A stretch of DNA of 21,553 bases. It comes from CAZUVQ01 sp964623915 (lineage in GTDB: Bacteria; Bacillota; Clostridia; UMGS1883; UMGS1540). Below the pieces are notes generated by a model. The model worked only from the letters and a program-made list of their open reading frames with translations. It searched no databases and had not been told where the DNA came from. The DNA is taken from the NCBI GenBank assembly GCA_964623915.1, contig CAZUVQ010000021.1, positions 1 through 21,553 of the forward strand, read 5' to 3'. Within the stretch, counting starts at the first letter, position 1; every line of letters begins with the position of its first letter. This document shows positions 13,595-21,553 of this stretch, piece after piece. Made by a program: the position numbers and the translations under genes.

Positions 13595-13626
13595 ACACTT
13601 CATTCCTTTCATAATCATTTTTTAAA

Positions 13627-13680
13627 TTGTAACATGAAATTATTACAAGGATATGGACTATTTCTGATATTATTGTAACA
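13627..13680. promoter_or_regulatory. Inverted/direct TTGTAA repeats upstream of htrA
   Basis: TTGTAA (13627-13632) and TTACAA (13643-13648) form an inverted repeat with a 10-base gap, and TTGTAACA recurs at 13673-13680. They lie 33-86 bases upstream of the htrA start, where an envelope-stress regulator would bind. In AT-rich DNA this could arise by chance. Confidence 0.35.
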
Positions 13681-13697
13681 TTTTTTTTACCAAACTG

Positions 13698-14843
13698 TTA
13701 ACGTGAAAGATATGCTATAGCTTCACTAAGCTGGTTGTCAAGCTTATAATCAAGCATGTGAAGGGGAACGGTTTTCGCCTCTTCGGGTAAGGTAACCTCA
13801 AGGTCGGGCTGTATTCCTATTCCGTCAATACATATATCAGCAGGTGTGTAGTAATGGGCAACAGTAAGCTTTGCGGCACTGCCGTCTGACAGTTTGAATA
13901 TTTCCTGTACGCTGCCTTTACCATATGTTTTTTCTCCAATAAGATATGCCTTTTTGTTGTCGTGAAGCGAAGCGGCAAGGATTTCTGATGCGGAGGCACT
14001 GTCTTTGTTGATTAAAACAACCAAAGGAATATCAATAAAGTCCTTATCACTTCTGTATTTTTGAATATTTCCCGCCTTATTTTTTGTATATGTTATTATG
14101 GATTCAGGTAACAACATATCAGATATCTCAACAACTGAATTCAAAAGCCCTCCCGGATTACTTCTCACATCAAGCACGACACCCCTGTAACCTTCATGAC
14201 CTTTTATTGCATTTTTAAATTCTTCAAGTGTTGACTGTGTGAAATCAGTAAGCCTTATATAAAGCACACCGTTTATAATGCTTTTGTAGACCGTCTGCTG
14301 AGAAATATCATCACGGTTGATTTTCACGACCATAGCATTGCCCTGTCTTTCGACATTAAGAGTCATTTCTTCAACTGCGGCTCCTTCTTCGCTAATGCCT
14401 CGAAGGTACCTGATGAATTCTTCATATTTTTCAGGTACAAATGTAAATGAATCAACGCCTAAAATTATATCTCCCGTCATAAGACCGGCATTATAAGCTG
14501 GTGTTCCTGAAAAAACATTTATTACGGTGAGTTTATCGCCGTTCACATATACCTCAACACCGATACCACGGTAATTTCCTGTTACGTTTTCCATAAGGGA
14601 TTTGTATTCTTCGTTTGACATATAATATGAATGCCTGTCGCCAAGGGACATCACCATTCCTCGGCAAGCCCCTTCGTTCATAAGGGCTTTATCAGCTTCG
14701 CTGACAAATTCTTTTTCTATAAGATAGTGCAGCTCATCTTGTGCTCTGTAATCGTTTCCACGTAAATTTGCGTAGGTGCAGATACTAAAAGTAAGAACAA
14801 AGGTAAGCAATACTGATACAATAATTTTTCTTTTTTCGGACAT
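13698..14843 (-). CDS. ctpA: S41-family C-terminal processing peptidase (Ctp)
   Basis: A 381-residue protein with an N-terminal signal or anchor segment (about 6-24: KIIVSVLLTFVLTFSICTYA). A PDZ domain lies near 95-175 (RGIGVEVYVNGDKLTV, SGTPAYNAGLMTGDIILGVD). The S41 protease core follows, with DVRSNPGGLL (225-234), the nucleophile region KDSASASEIL (S284) and GEKTYGKGS (K309), the 25-residue Ser-Lys spacing of the family dyad. Such enzymes trim or degrade extracytoplasmic proteins, including cell-wall hydrolases and their regulators. The RBS is weak. It lies 121 bases downstream of the M23 hydrolase gene but beyond that operon's terminator, so it is probably expressed separately or by partial read-through. 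Alone among the envelope genes here it lacks a clear promoter. Confidence 0.94.
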   Translation of the reverse strand: MSEKRKIIVSVLLTFVLTFSICTYANLRGNDYRAQDELHYLIEKEFVSEADKALMNEGACRGMVMSLGDRHSYYMSNEEYKSLMENVTGNYRGIGVEVYVNGDKLTVINVFSGTPAYNAGLMTGDIILGVDSFTFVPEKYEEFIRYLRGISEEGAAVEEMTLNVERQGNAMVVKINRDDISQQTVYKSIINGVLYIRLTDFTQSTLEEFKNAIKGHEGYRGVVLDVRSNPGGLLNSVVEISDMLLPESIITYTKNKAGNIQKYRSDKDFIDIPLVVLINKDSASASEILAASLHDNKKAYLIGEKTYGKGSVQEIFKLSDGSAAKLTVAHYYTPADICIDGIGIQPDLEVTLPEEAKTVPLHMLDYKLDNQLSEAIAYLSR

Positions 14844-14915
14844 AATTTCACGCTTTCTGTTTTTATACTGGCTAAATCATGGCTTGAAAAACCATAGTCT
14901 GCCGGTTCTATATTT

Positions 14916-14950
14916 AATAAGCCCCGCTTTTTTTCAGGCGGAGCTTTATT
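14916..14950 (-). terminator. Rho-independent terminator after the M23 hydrolase gene
   Basis: On the minus strand, arms AATAAAGCTCCGC and GCGGGGCTTATT form a near-perfect stem around an A-rich loop, 14 bases beyond the stop. It marks the end of the ftsE-ftsX-hydrolase transcript. Confidence 0.72.
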
Positions 14951-14964
14951 AGTATATGTTATTG

Positions 14965-16143
14965 TCAGTTAAGGTATGACATAGGATTTGAACAATTACC
15001 GTTTACAAGCACTTCAAAATGAATATGCGGCCCAGTAGAGTTGCCTGTTGACCCTACCTGAGCAATAACCTGACCCTTTGTTACAGCTGCACCCACGCTG
15101 ACACTTAATACACTGTTGTGACCGTAAAGAGTTGATAAGCCATTGCCATGATCTATTACAACGCATTTACCGTAACCGCCGTTCCAACCTGACAGTTTTA
15201 CAGTGCCAGCTTCTGCGGCAAGTACATTAGTGCCATAGGAAGCACCAATATCTATTCCTGTATGCATTTTATTCCGTTTCTGAATAGGATGGTACCTCAC
15301 TCCGTAAGGAGACGTAACGTTTGTTGATGAGGCTGACGGCCAAAGCAGAGTTCCACCACCTTTTATAGTACCGGAGCCTTTTGAAATCTGTCCCTGTGAA
15401 GCCATGCTGGCAAGCTGCGCTTTAAGCTGAGCCATGGCGGCATCTTCCTGATCGGCAATGCGCCTTGCTTTTTCTATATCGCTGTTAAGCTCGGCTATCT
15501 TTGCCTGGCGTTCACTGAGTTTCGTATTCAGACTAGTTTTTTCTGTTGTGAGAACGCCTCTTTGTTCTTCGTTGGCTTTCTTTGTCTGTTCAATTGAGAT
15601 TTTGTTGTCAATTATAACCTGCTTGGCTTCAGCCATTTCGTCAAGCACCTGATCATCGTAAGCTGTAAGCCTTTTAACTATCTGCATATTATGAATTAAA
15701 TCAGCAAAGTCTGATGACCCGAACAGAATACTTAAATAAGAGGTTGAGCCGTACTTGTACATATATGTAGCCCTGTCCCGAAACTGGTCACCGTATTCAG
15801 CGATTTTAACTTCGGCATCAGCAATTTCGCCTGTCAGAGTAACAATTTGAGCCTCGTTAGAAGCAATTTTACCGTTTATGCCGTATATTTTATCCTCGAG
15901 AACAGCAATTTCGTCATCAAGTATCTTTTTTTGAGCTTCGATTGTTGATTTTTCTGCCGTTTTCTGATTAATTGCATTACGGGCATTTGATTTTTTGCTT
16001 TCACTTTCCTTGATTCTTTGCTGAATTTCTGATTTTGTTGATGCATTGACTATCATTGATATGTACGGCATCAAAGAAATTGAAACAAAAGCAATAAGAG
16101 CAATAATTGCAATTATTGATATAAGCTTTTTGTTTATTTTCAT
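14965..16143 (-). CDS. M23 peptidase with coiled-coil domain (EnvC-like FtsEX partner)
   Basis: A 392-residue exported protein. An N-terminal hydrophobic segment (6-34) is followed by two long coiled-coil stretches (about 36-122 and 165-250), as in EnvC and PcsB-type FtsEX partners. The C-terminal LytM domain (about 265-392) keeps all active-site residues: H294 and D298 in MHTGIDIG, H342 in LYGHNS, and H373/H375 in GPHIHFE. It should therefore be an active peptidoglycan endopeptidase, unlike EnvC of proteobacteria, whose domain is degenerate. GAGAGGAG lies nine bases before the ATG. It follows ftsX by 30 bases in the same transcript, which strongly suggests that FtsEX controls its activity at the septum or side wall. 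The hydrolytic specificity cannot be read from sequence. Confidence 0.92.
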   Translation of the reverse strand: MKINKKLISIIAIIALIAFVSISLMPYISMIVNASTKSEIQQRIKESESKKSNARNAINQKTAEKSTIEAQKKILDDEIAVLEDKIYGINGKIASNEAQIVTLTGEIADAEVKIAEYGDQFRDRATYMYKYGSTSYLSILFGSSDFADLIHNMQIVKRLTAYDDQVLDEMAEAKQVIIDNKISIEQTKKANEEQRGVLTTEKTSLNTKLSERQAKIAELNSDIEKARRIADQEDAAMAQLKAQLASMASQGQISKGSGTIKGGGTLLWPSASSTNVTSPYGVRYHPIQKRNKMHTGIDIGASYGTNVLAAEAGTVKLSGWNGGYGKCVVIDHGNGLSTLYGHNSVLSVSVGAAVTKGQVIAQVGSTGNSTGPHIHFEVLVNGNCSNPMSYLN

Positions 16144-16173
16144 ATAGTTTTGCTCCTCTCTATACGAAGTAAT

Positions 16174-17058
16174 TTAAACGTGTAAGTGTTTTCTAACTGC
16201 TATCAAGCTTCCGAGAGCTCCCATAAATACACCGAATCCGACTAAAACACCAGTAATTATGCTAAGCATTTCACCAGCTGCGAGAAATTTAAAGGGGAAG
16301 AAGGCGGATATGGAATTTACAATGGCAGCCGAACCCAAGGAAGTTATAAATATTGACGCAAGTGCACCAAGTATTCCAACAATAATACCTTCAATTATAA
16401 AGGGCCATCTGATAAACCAGTCGGTAGCACCCACATATTTCATAATATGTATTTCCTGCTGTCTTGCATGAACATCAAGTTTAATTGTATTTGATATTAT
16501 GAAAACTGCGATAATTGCAAGAATTATTGCAGCAATAATGCAAATTCTTCTTATTTCGGAAGTGGCATTGGATATGTTTGTAATCAAATCCTGGCTATAA
16601 ACAACATCATCTACTCCCTCAATTTTTTCAAGGCCGCCCACAAGCTCTTCCATATTTGAGATATCTTTAGGTGTTATGCGGATGGAGGGGGGAAGCCATT
16701 TATCAGGGTCAATTCCTTCGAGGGCAACTGATTTTTCGCCCAGGGAAAGCTTGTAGTTATCAAAGGCTTCTCTGCCTGTTTCAAGAAAGGCATACTCTAC
16801 ATTAGGAAGCAGTGAAATCTGCTGCAGAATACTTGCCGCCGTTTCATTTGAGCAATCCAATGTTAAATAAGCCGCAATTTCGCACTGGTCTTCAACCTGA
16901 TATGTAATATTATTGATGTTAAGCCCTATTATAATAAAAAGCCCGAAAAGAGTTAGACATCCAATAACCGTAACAATTGATGTTGCCGCCATAATTTTAT
17001 TGTACCACAAATTTTTTACGGCCTCACTTAGATAATATCTGAATCCTCTAAACGCCAA
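16174..17058 (-). CDS. ftsX: FtsX, membrane subunit of the FtsEX complex
   Basis: A 294-residue protein from the chosen TTG at 17058. It has four membrane segments (about 26-46, 172-190, 220-247 and 265-288) and a large extracellular loop (about 50-170) between the first two, the FtsX layout. KYVGATDWFIRWPFIIEG lies before the third segment and contacts the ATPase. FtsX passes ATP-driven changes to peptidoglycan hydrolases outside the cell. Start choice: TTG at 17058 has AAAGGCGG eight bases upstream and gives an N-terminus (MAFRGFRYYLSEAVKNL) that lines up with the family. An ATG at 17082 with no RBS is the alternative (302 residues). From 17058 the gene overlaps ftsE by 11 bases, implying coupled translation. 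Confidence 0.93.
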   Translation of the reverse strand: MAFRGFRYYLSEAVKNLWYNKIMAATSIVTVIGCLTLFGLFIIIGLNINNITYQVEDQCEIAAYLTLDCSNETAASILQQISLLPNVEYAFLETGREAFDNYKLSLGEKSVALEGIDPDKWLPPSIRITPKDISNMEELVGGLEKIEGVDDVVYSQDLITNISNATSEIRRICIIAAIILAIIAVFIISNTIKLDVHARQQEIHIMKYVGATDWFIRWPFIIEGIIVGILGALASIFITSLGSAAIVNSISAFFPFKFLAAGEMLSIITGVLVGFGVFMGALGSLIAVRKHLHV

Positions 17059-17737
17059 TTGAATAACCGCCTTTCTCTTCATCACGTACAAGAGCGCCCA
17101 TGTCAAGGGTTATAACACGTTTTTGCATACTGTTGACTATTTTTTCTGCATGTGTAGCCATTACAACCGTAGTGCCCTTCTGATTGATTTTTTCTAATGT
17201 TTCCATTATTTCATCGGAACGCTTCAGGTCAAGATTACCTGTAGGTTCATCAGCAATAAGAATTGACGGGTTATTTGCAAGTGCACGTGCCATTGAAACA
17301 CGCTGCTGTTCGCCGCCTGACAGCTGATTAGGATACGCTTTAGCCTTGTGTGCTAAATCAACGAGGCTTAAAACCTCCGGAACACGACGGCGTATTACCC
17401 TGCTCGGTGCGCCCACAACATTCATTGCAAATGCTACATTTTCATATACAGTACGGTTGGAAAGAAGACGAAAATCCTGAAAAACAACACCTACGCTTCT
17501 GCGGAGATATGGTATTTGTTTTCTTTCTATCTTTCCTATATCAAAACCGTTTACCATTACTGTTCCGGAAGTGGGGCGTTCCTCGCATAACAGCATACGA
17601 ATAACTGAAGACTTACCGGCACCACTGTGACCAACAAGAAACACAAAATCACCCTTATCAACAACAAAGTTTACATTCTGCAGGGCAATCGTATTATTAT
17701 CTTCGTATATCTTTGTTACGTTATCAAATGTAATCAT
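17048..17737 (-). CDS. ftsE: FtsE, ATPase subunit of the FtsEX complex
   Basis: A 229-residue ABC ATPase with Walker A GHSGAGKS (36-43), Q-loop Q87 in VVFQDFRLL, signature LSGGEQQR (139-146), Walker B ILIADE (159-164) and H-loop H196. ADEPTGNLD and FQDFRLL are characteristic of FtsE among ABC proteins. It works with FtsX in the membrane to gate peptidoglycan hydrolysis during division or elongation. AAGAGG precedes the ATG. It follows the CdaR-like gene by 20 bases and overlaps ftsX, so it belongs to the same transcript. Confidence 0.95.
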   Translation of the reverse strand: MITFDNVTKIYEDNNTIALQNVNFVVDKGDFVFLVGHSGAGKSSVIRMLLCEERPTSGTVMVNGFDIGKIERKQIPYLRRSVGVVFQDFRLLSNRTVYENVAFAMNVVGAPSRVIRRRVPEVLSLVDLAHKAKAYPNQLSGGEQQRVSMARALANNPSILIADEPTGNLDLKRSDEIMETLEKINQKGTTVVMATHAEKIVNSMQKRVITLDMGALVRDEEKGGYSIGV

Positions 17738-17757
17738 CTAAATACCTCTTGTGTATG

Positions 17758-18843
17758 TTAAATTTTTATGGGATTGGATACAAGATACTTTTTAACCATC
17801 ATTGCCACCTTAAATACAATGGCATGTTCAAAAATACGAAGGTCAAGCCCTGTCAGTTTCTCAACCTTATCAAGCCTATAAACAAGCGTATTTCTGTGAA
17901 CATATAGCTGTCGCGATGTTTCTGAAACATTAAGGTTGTTTTCAAAAAACTTTTGAATTGTGTAGATAGTTTCCTGATCAAGCACGTCAATTGATTCTTT
18001 TTTGAAAATTTCAGTTAAAAACATCTCGCATAATGTGGTGGGAAGGTGGTAAATTAATCTTGCAATGCCCAAGCTGTCATATCTTATTATTTTTTTGTCA
18101 GTATCAAAAACCTTGCCTACTTCAAGGGCTATAGTAGCTTCTTTATATGATGCCGCAACGCCGTTAATTGTAGGAGCAGGCGTTCCTACACCTACTGTTG
18201 CATGAATCATCACCTCGGAATTAATTGTTGAAATAATGCTTTCGGGTATGGATACAATTGCTTCAGAAGAAATATTAGCAGGCACTTCTTTTACAAGCAC
18301 AATGCTTCTGTCATCGATACTCAGAACAAAATCATGATTTCTGTCGGGGAAAAGGCTTTTGAGAACATCAACAACAGAAAGATCAGATGTAGTATCTGTT
18401 TTAACAAGATAAACTATGCGGGGGACTTCGTAGGAAATATGCAAGTCCTTGGCACGCGAAATAATATCGCCAGCAAGAATATTGTCAAGAACTACATTCT
18501 TAAAAAAAGTTTGCTTACTGTATTTTTCGTTATGAAATACTTTTATACCGCTAAGACTGATGCTTAAAACCTTGACATATTGCTCTGCCAAATCATCAGT
18601 TCCCCTCGCAAAGTAAATAAAATCAGATGAGGGATGCACTGATGGACATAAAAAAGTGTAGTCAGCATATACAAATGTGCCATCAGTATAAGAAGCACGA
18701 CTTAATATCTCATGGACATTATCAGATATAATTTCACTGTTATTATATGACAAAATATTTCTGGCTTCGTCAATTATTCCAAGCTCCCTGCCGAGGGTAG
18801 TGCTCAGCTGATATATGGAATTCATTATGAGCTTGTCTGCCAT
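17758..18843 (-). CDS. CdaR/PucR-type transcriptional regulator
   Basis: A 361-residue protein ending in the PucR/CdaR helix-turn-helix (about 299-345: NVSETSRQLYVHRNTLVYRL, then DKVEKLTGLDLR). The central part (about 130-260) resembles a GGDEF-like/CdaR middle domain but lacks a GGDEF motif, so no cyclase activity is expected. The N-terminal sensory part is not recognisable. CdaR-like proteins in other bacteria respond to sugar diacids or related metabolites; the signal here is unknown. Start: AAGGAG (complement 18853-18858) lies nine bases before the ATG at 18843, so a frame beginning at 18870 is too long. It heads the transcript with ftsE-ftsX-M23 (20-base gap), which suggests regulation of, or co-expression with, cell-wall remodelling rather than diacid use. 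Confidence 0.85.
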   Translation of the reverse strand: MADKLIMNSIYQLSTTLGRELGIIDEARNILSYNNSEIISDNVHEILSRASYTDGTFVYADYTFLCPSVHPSSDFIYFARGTDDLAEQYVKVLSISLSGIKVFHNEKYSKQTFFKNVVLDNILAGDIISRAKDLHISYEVPRIVYLVKTDTTSDLSVVDVLKSLFPDRNHDFVLSIDDRSIVLVKEVPANISSEAIVSIPESIISTINSEVMIHATVGVGTPAPTINGVAASYKEATIALEVGKVFDTDKKIIRYDSLGIARLIYHLPTTLCEMFLTEIFKKESIDVLDQETIYTIQKFFENNLNVSETSRQLYVHRNTLVYRLDKVEKLTGLDLRIFEHAIVFKVAMMVKKYLVSNPIKI

Positions 18844-18891
18844 TAAAATCAACTCCTTCAAGATTTTCATCTAAAACAACTATACATTCTA

Positions 18892-18920
18892 ATAATAAAC
18901 TTTTTTCATTGATTTTGCAA
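18892..18920 (-). promoter_or_regulatory. Promoter of the cdaR-like/ftsEX operon
   Basis: On the minus strand TTGCAA (complement 18915-18920), a 17-base spacer and TATTAT (complement 18892-18897), 48 bases upstream of the regulator's start codon. Confidence 0.68.
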
Positions 18921-19071
18921 GTGGTAATTTTCTAAATTTACAATTAATTAAACTTTTTGTTACAATTATGTGCTTTTTAACAAAAAAATCGCAAATAGTC
19001 TTATGAGATTTCTTGGAATATTATTATTTAATTGGAAATAACGGATAATTATTTATGACAGGGCATACATT

Positions 19072-19100
19072 TTTAAAGTGCATTTCGTAAATAATATAAT
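19072..19100 (+). promoter_or_regulatory. Possible promoter of glgC-glgD
   Basis: A perfect TATAAT (19095-19100) with a weak TTTAAA (19072-19077) 17 bases upstream. Transcription would start only about 12 bases before the glgC ATG, giving a very short leader, so another promoter further upstream is possible. Confidence 0.35.
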
Positions 19101-19119
19101 TAAAGAAAGGAATAAAAAA

Positions 19120-20367
19120 ATGAAGGAAATGATTGCCATGATTCTGGCAGGCGGACAAGGTAGCAGGCTTGGGGTGCTTACAAAAACGCTCGCCAAGCCT
19201 GCTGTGCCCTTTGGAGGCAAGTACAGAATCATTGATTTTGCTTTAAGTAACTGCACCCATTCAGGTGTGGATACGGTAGGTGTTTTAACACAGTACTGCC
19301 CCTTAGAACTAAATACCTATATCGGCAACGGTCAACCGTGGGATCTTGACAGAAACGACGGAGGGGTTTTTCTGTTACCGCCATACAAAAGAGCCGAAAA
19401 GGGAGAATGGTACAAAGGAACCGCAAATGCTATTTATCAGAATATTGGGTTTGCAGATAGGTTCAGCCCGTCATATGTGCTTGTTTTGTCAGGGGATCAC
19501 ATATATAAAATGGACTATCAGCCAATGCTTGAATATCACAAGGCAAAAAATGCATCTGCGACTATAGCGGTTATAGATGTTCCATACGAGGATGCATCGA
19601 GGTTTGGAATTATGTCAGAGGATGAAAACGGTAGAATCACAGAATTTGATGAAAAACCGCAAAAACCTAAAGGTACAAAAGCTTCTATGGGAGTATATAT
19701 TTTTTCATGGCAGTTTTTAAAAAAATATCTGATAAAAGATGAAAACAACCAGAAATCACACAATGATTTCGGTAAAGATATAATCCCCTCCATGCTTGAC
19801 AACGGCGAAAGATTGTTTGCCTATGAATTTGAAGGATACTGGAAGGACGTTGGAACAGTAGAAAGCTACTGGGCCGCTAATATGGATTTGATTTCGGATA
19901 AGCCGGCATTTGATTTATCTGACCATAATTTTGTAATTTTTTCAAGGAACACTGCTGCGCCTCCGCACTTTGTTTCAAAAGGTTCTGTTATTCGCAACAG
20001 TCTTGTTACTGAAGGATGCACTGTTTTTGGGCAGGTTTCAGACAGTATTGTTTTTGAAGGGACACATATAGGTAAAGATTCAGTTGTTAAAAGCAGTGTT
20101 TTGTTGCCGGGTTCATATATAGGCGATAATGTGAAAATAGACAAAGCAATTATAGGCAGCAGTGCAAAAATAGGCGACTATGCATTTATCGGTGCTTCTG
20201 GAATGGATTGCATGTATTCAGATATCTGCACTTCAGGAATAAGCCTTATAGGAGAAGGAATTTCTATTGGTAATAAAGTTATTGTTATGAAAAACTCAAT
20301 GGTCGAAACAAATATTTTAACGCCGGTTGGGGAAAATATTAGAAATCTTGAAAGAAGTGTAATGTAA
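19120..20367 (+). CDS. glgC: GlgC, glucose-1-phosphate adenylyltransferase (catalytic subunit)
   Basis: A 415-residue protein that makes ADP-glucose from glucose-1-phosphate and ATP, the committed step of glycogen synthesis. The nucleotidyltransferase domain (about 1-270) has the intact GGQGSRL loop (11-17), KPAVPFGGKYRIIDFALSN (26-44), LSGDHIYKMDY with catalytic D126, and FDEKP with K179, equivalent to the sugar-phosphate-binding lysine of E. coli GlgC. A C-terminal left-handed beta-helix (about 290-400, repeats such as IGDNVKIDKAIIGSSAKIGD) follows. AGAAAGGA lies eight bases before the ATG at 19120; a GTG 14 codons earlier lacks an RBS. It is followed after one base by glgD, so the two are translationally coupled and probably form a mixed tetramer. 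Confidence 0.95.
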   Translation: MKEMIAMILAGGQGSRLGVLTKTLAKPAVPFGGKYRIIDFALSNCTHSGVDTVGVLTQYCPLELNTYIGNGQPWDLDRNDGGVFLLPPYKRAEKGEWYKGTANAIYQNIGFADRFSPSYVLVLSGDHIYKMDYQPMLEYHKAKNASATIAVIDVPYEDASRFGIMSEDENGRITEFDEKPQKPKGTKASMGVYIFSWQFLKKYLIKDENNQKSHNDFGKDIIPSMLDNGERLFAYEFEGYWKDVGTVESYWAANMDLISDKPAFDLSDHNFVIFSRNTAAPPHFVSKGSVIRNSLVTEGCTVFGQVSDSIVFEGTHIGKDSVVKSSVLLPGSYIGDNVKIDKAIIGSSAKIGDYAFIGASGMDCMYSDICTSGISLIGEGISIGNKVIVMKNSMVETNILTPVGENIRNLERSVM

Positions 20368-20368
20368 T

Positions 20369-21469
20369 ATGAAAGACACCATGGGCATTATCCTAACAAA
20401 AGAGCCTGATGCAGGGCTTAAGGAACTCACACAATTCCGAACTGTTTCGGCATTGCCTATAGGAGGCAGATACAGACTTATTGATTTCGTTTTATCTGAT
20501 TTTGTAAATTCGGGCATAGTAAATGTAGGTATAACTGCCGATTCAAGCTGTTTGTCACTTACCGAACATCTCGGTTCGGGGGAACCATGGAATCTTCGCC
20601 GTAACCGTTACGGATTAAAAATATTGGCAGGAACTGACAAGGCGGGTTGTAATACGGTTGAAATTCTCATGGGTATAATGCCGTTTTTACGCCAGAGCAA
20701 GCAGAAATATGTTATTTTGACAAACGGGAATACAATTTTTAATATGACTTTTTATGATGCGCTGAAATACCACAAGGAAATGCGCTCAGATTTAACGGTA
20801 ATATACAGAAAAAGTGCTGACAAAGCTGTTTTATCATCATCCGAAGTACTTGAAATTGATGAAAACGGAAGGCTTTACGGATTTGAAAAAAATCCGAGAG
20901 ATGCGCTAACGCAAAATTTATCCATGAATATATACATTATGGAACGTCAGTATCTGATGAAAATGACAGAGGGAGCGGCGGCAAGAGGGGAAAAGGATAT
21001 TATGTTTGAATGCCTGGCAAGAGAATCAGGCAATATGCGCATTTTTTGTTACCGCCATGAGGGTTATGCCGGCAGAATCGACAGTGTTTTATCGTATTAC
21101 ACATACAACATGGATATGCTTCGCGGCGATGTTCGCCGCGAATTGTTCGGGGGCGAAAATAAAATATATACAAGGTCGCAAAACAGAATGCCGGCAGTAT
21201 ACGGTAAAAATGCATATGCCTCCGACTGCCTTGTTTCCGACGGATGCAATATATACGGAAATATTGAAAACTGTGTGGTTTCAAGAGGTGTTCGCATAAG
21301 TGAAGGAGTGGAGCTGAAAAATTCGGTCGTTATGGAAAAAACATATATCGGGCGGGGCAGTGAGCTTAGTTGTGTTGTCCTTGACAAGGAATGTATTATC
21401 CGTGAGGACGTCAGACTTTTCGGTCAAAAGTCATATCCAATACTTATAGGAAAGGGAGCTGTAATCTGA
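20369..21469 (+). CDS. glgD: GlgD, non-catalytic regulatory subunit of ADP-glucose pyrophosphorylase
   Basis: A 366-residue GlgC homologue with the same two-domain plan. The active site is degraded: the glycine-rich GGxGxRL loop is replaced by ILTKEPDAGLKEL (8-20), and the catalytic aspartate (GDH in GlgC) is asparagine in TNGNTIF (N121). In Bacillota, GlgD alone is poorly active or inactive but raises GlgC activity in the GlgC/GlgD heterotetramer; that role fits here. Retained scaffold motifs include LPIGGRYRLIDFVLSDFVNS (29-48) and the beta-helix repeats in the last 100 residues. It starts one base after the glgC stop with no strong RBS, consistent with translational coupling. No further glycogen gene is visible in the last 84 bases, which end in a possible RBS (AGAGG). 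Confidence 0.93.
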   Translation: MKDTMGIILTKEPDAGLKELTQFRTVSALPIGGRYRLIDFVLSDFVNSGIVNVGITADSSCLSLTEHLGSGEPWNLRRNRYGLKILAGTDKAGCNTVEILMGIMPFLRQSKQKYVILTNGNTIFNMTFYDALKYHKEMRSDLTVIYRKSADKAVLSSSEVLEIDENGRLYGFEKNPRDALTQNLSMNIYIMERQYLMKMTEGAAARGEKDIMFECLARESGNMRIFCYRHEGYAGRIDSVLSYYTYNMDMLRGDVRRELFGGENKIYTRSQNRMPAVYGKNAYASDCLVSDGCNIYGNIENCVVSRGVRISEGVELKNSVVMEKTYIGRGSELSCVVLDKECIIREDVRLFGQKSYPILIGKGAVI

Positions 21470-21553
21470 TCTGATAATCTCTTTTTATCTTATTTAGGTT
21501 ACTTAGTGTAAAATAAATGTAGGACTATTTAGAAAAAAAGATACAAGAGGCAG

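Noticed and set aside
21470..21553. A further gene start after glgD
   Set aside because: The last 84 bases contain only AT-rich sequence and a possible RBS at the very edge; the following gene would lie outside the window.

Overview
The window is chromosomal DNA from a low-GC, Gram-positive anaerobe, most likely class Clostridia (Bacillota). Supporting signs are a CtsR-controlled ctsR-mcsA-mcsB-clpC operon, a glgC-glgD pair, an ftsE-ftsX-M23 peptidase operon, strong AGGAGG-type ribosome binding sites and TTGACA/TATAAT promoters. An Oscillospirales-like or related gut lineage is a guess; no rRNA or tRNA is present to settle it.

Layout. (1) 1-704, minus: 5' part of trigger factor (tig), with its own promoter. 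(2) 955-2673: a small prophage-like regulatory island. Two leftward genes (a DUF1492-type late-regulator-like protein and an unrecognised 75-aa acidic protein) diverge from a rightward XRE repressor plus ImmA/IrrE-type protease. Three TGGKACAA repeats overlap both divergent promoters and look like the repressor's operators. No integrase or structural genes are visible. (3) 2664-2947: a repeat complex with IS/MITE-like inverted ends, an extra internal end copy and a GC-rich palindrome; its left end contains the stop codon of the protease gene. (4) 3008-7491, plus: heat-shock and protein-arginine-phosphorylation operon ctsR-mcsA-mcsB-clpC, with two CtsR boxes around a near-consensus promoter. 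(5) 7490-7663: palindrome and terminator. (6) 7734-8996, plus: an isolated L-rhamnose isomerase gene with its own promoter, TTG start and terminator. (7) 9292-9606, minus: a small lipoprotein with four 11-residue repeats, divergent from (8) 9994-12444, plus: a large MalT/LAL-type LuxR regulator. (9) 12470-18843, minus: envelope genes: HtrA-like protease, S41 C-terminal processing protease, M23 coiled-coil hydrolase, FtsX, FtsE and a CdaR/PucR-type regulator. (10) 19120-21469, plus: glgC and glgD.

How the genes work together. CtsR represses the clp operon; McsA/McsB mark proteins with phosphoarginine and ClpC unfolds them for ClpP. FtsE/FtsX form a membrane ABC complex that probably controls the M23 hydrolase encoded next to it; the CdaR-like gene heads the same apparent transcript. 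HtrA and Ctp handle extracytoplasmic proteins. GlgC/GlgD make ADP-glucose for glycogen; GlgD lacks the nucleotide-binding motif and is probably the regulatory subunit.

I found no clearly new multi-gene system. The parts most worth a second look are the prophage-like switch with its repeat operators, the repeat complex beside it, the orphan LAL regulator with its lipoprotein neighbour, and a 16-bp-stem terminator that contains the stop codon of one convergent gene and reaches into that of the other.
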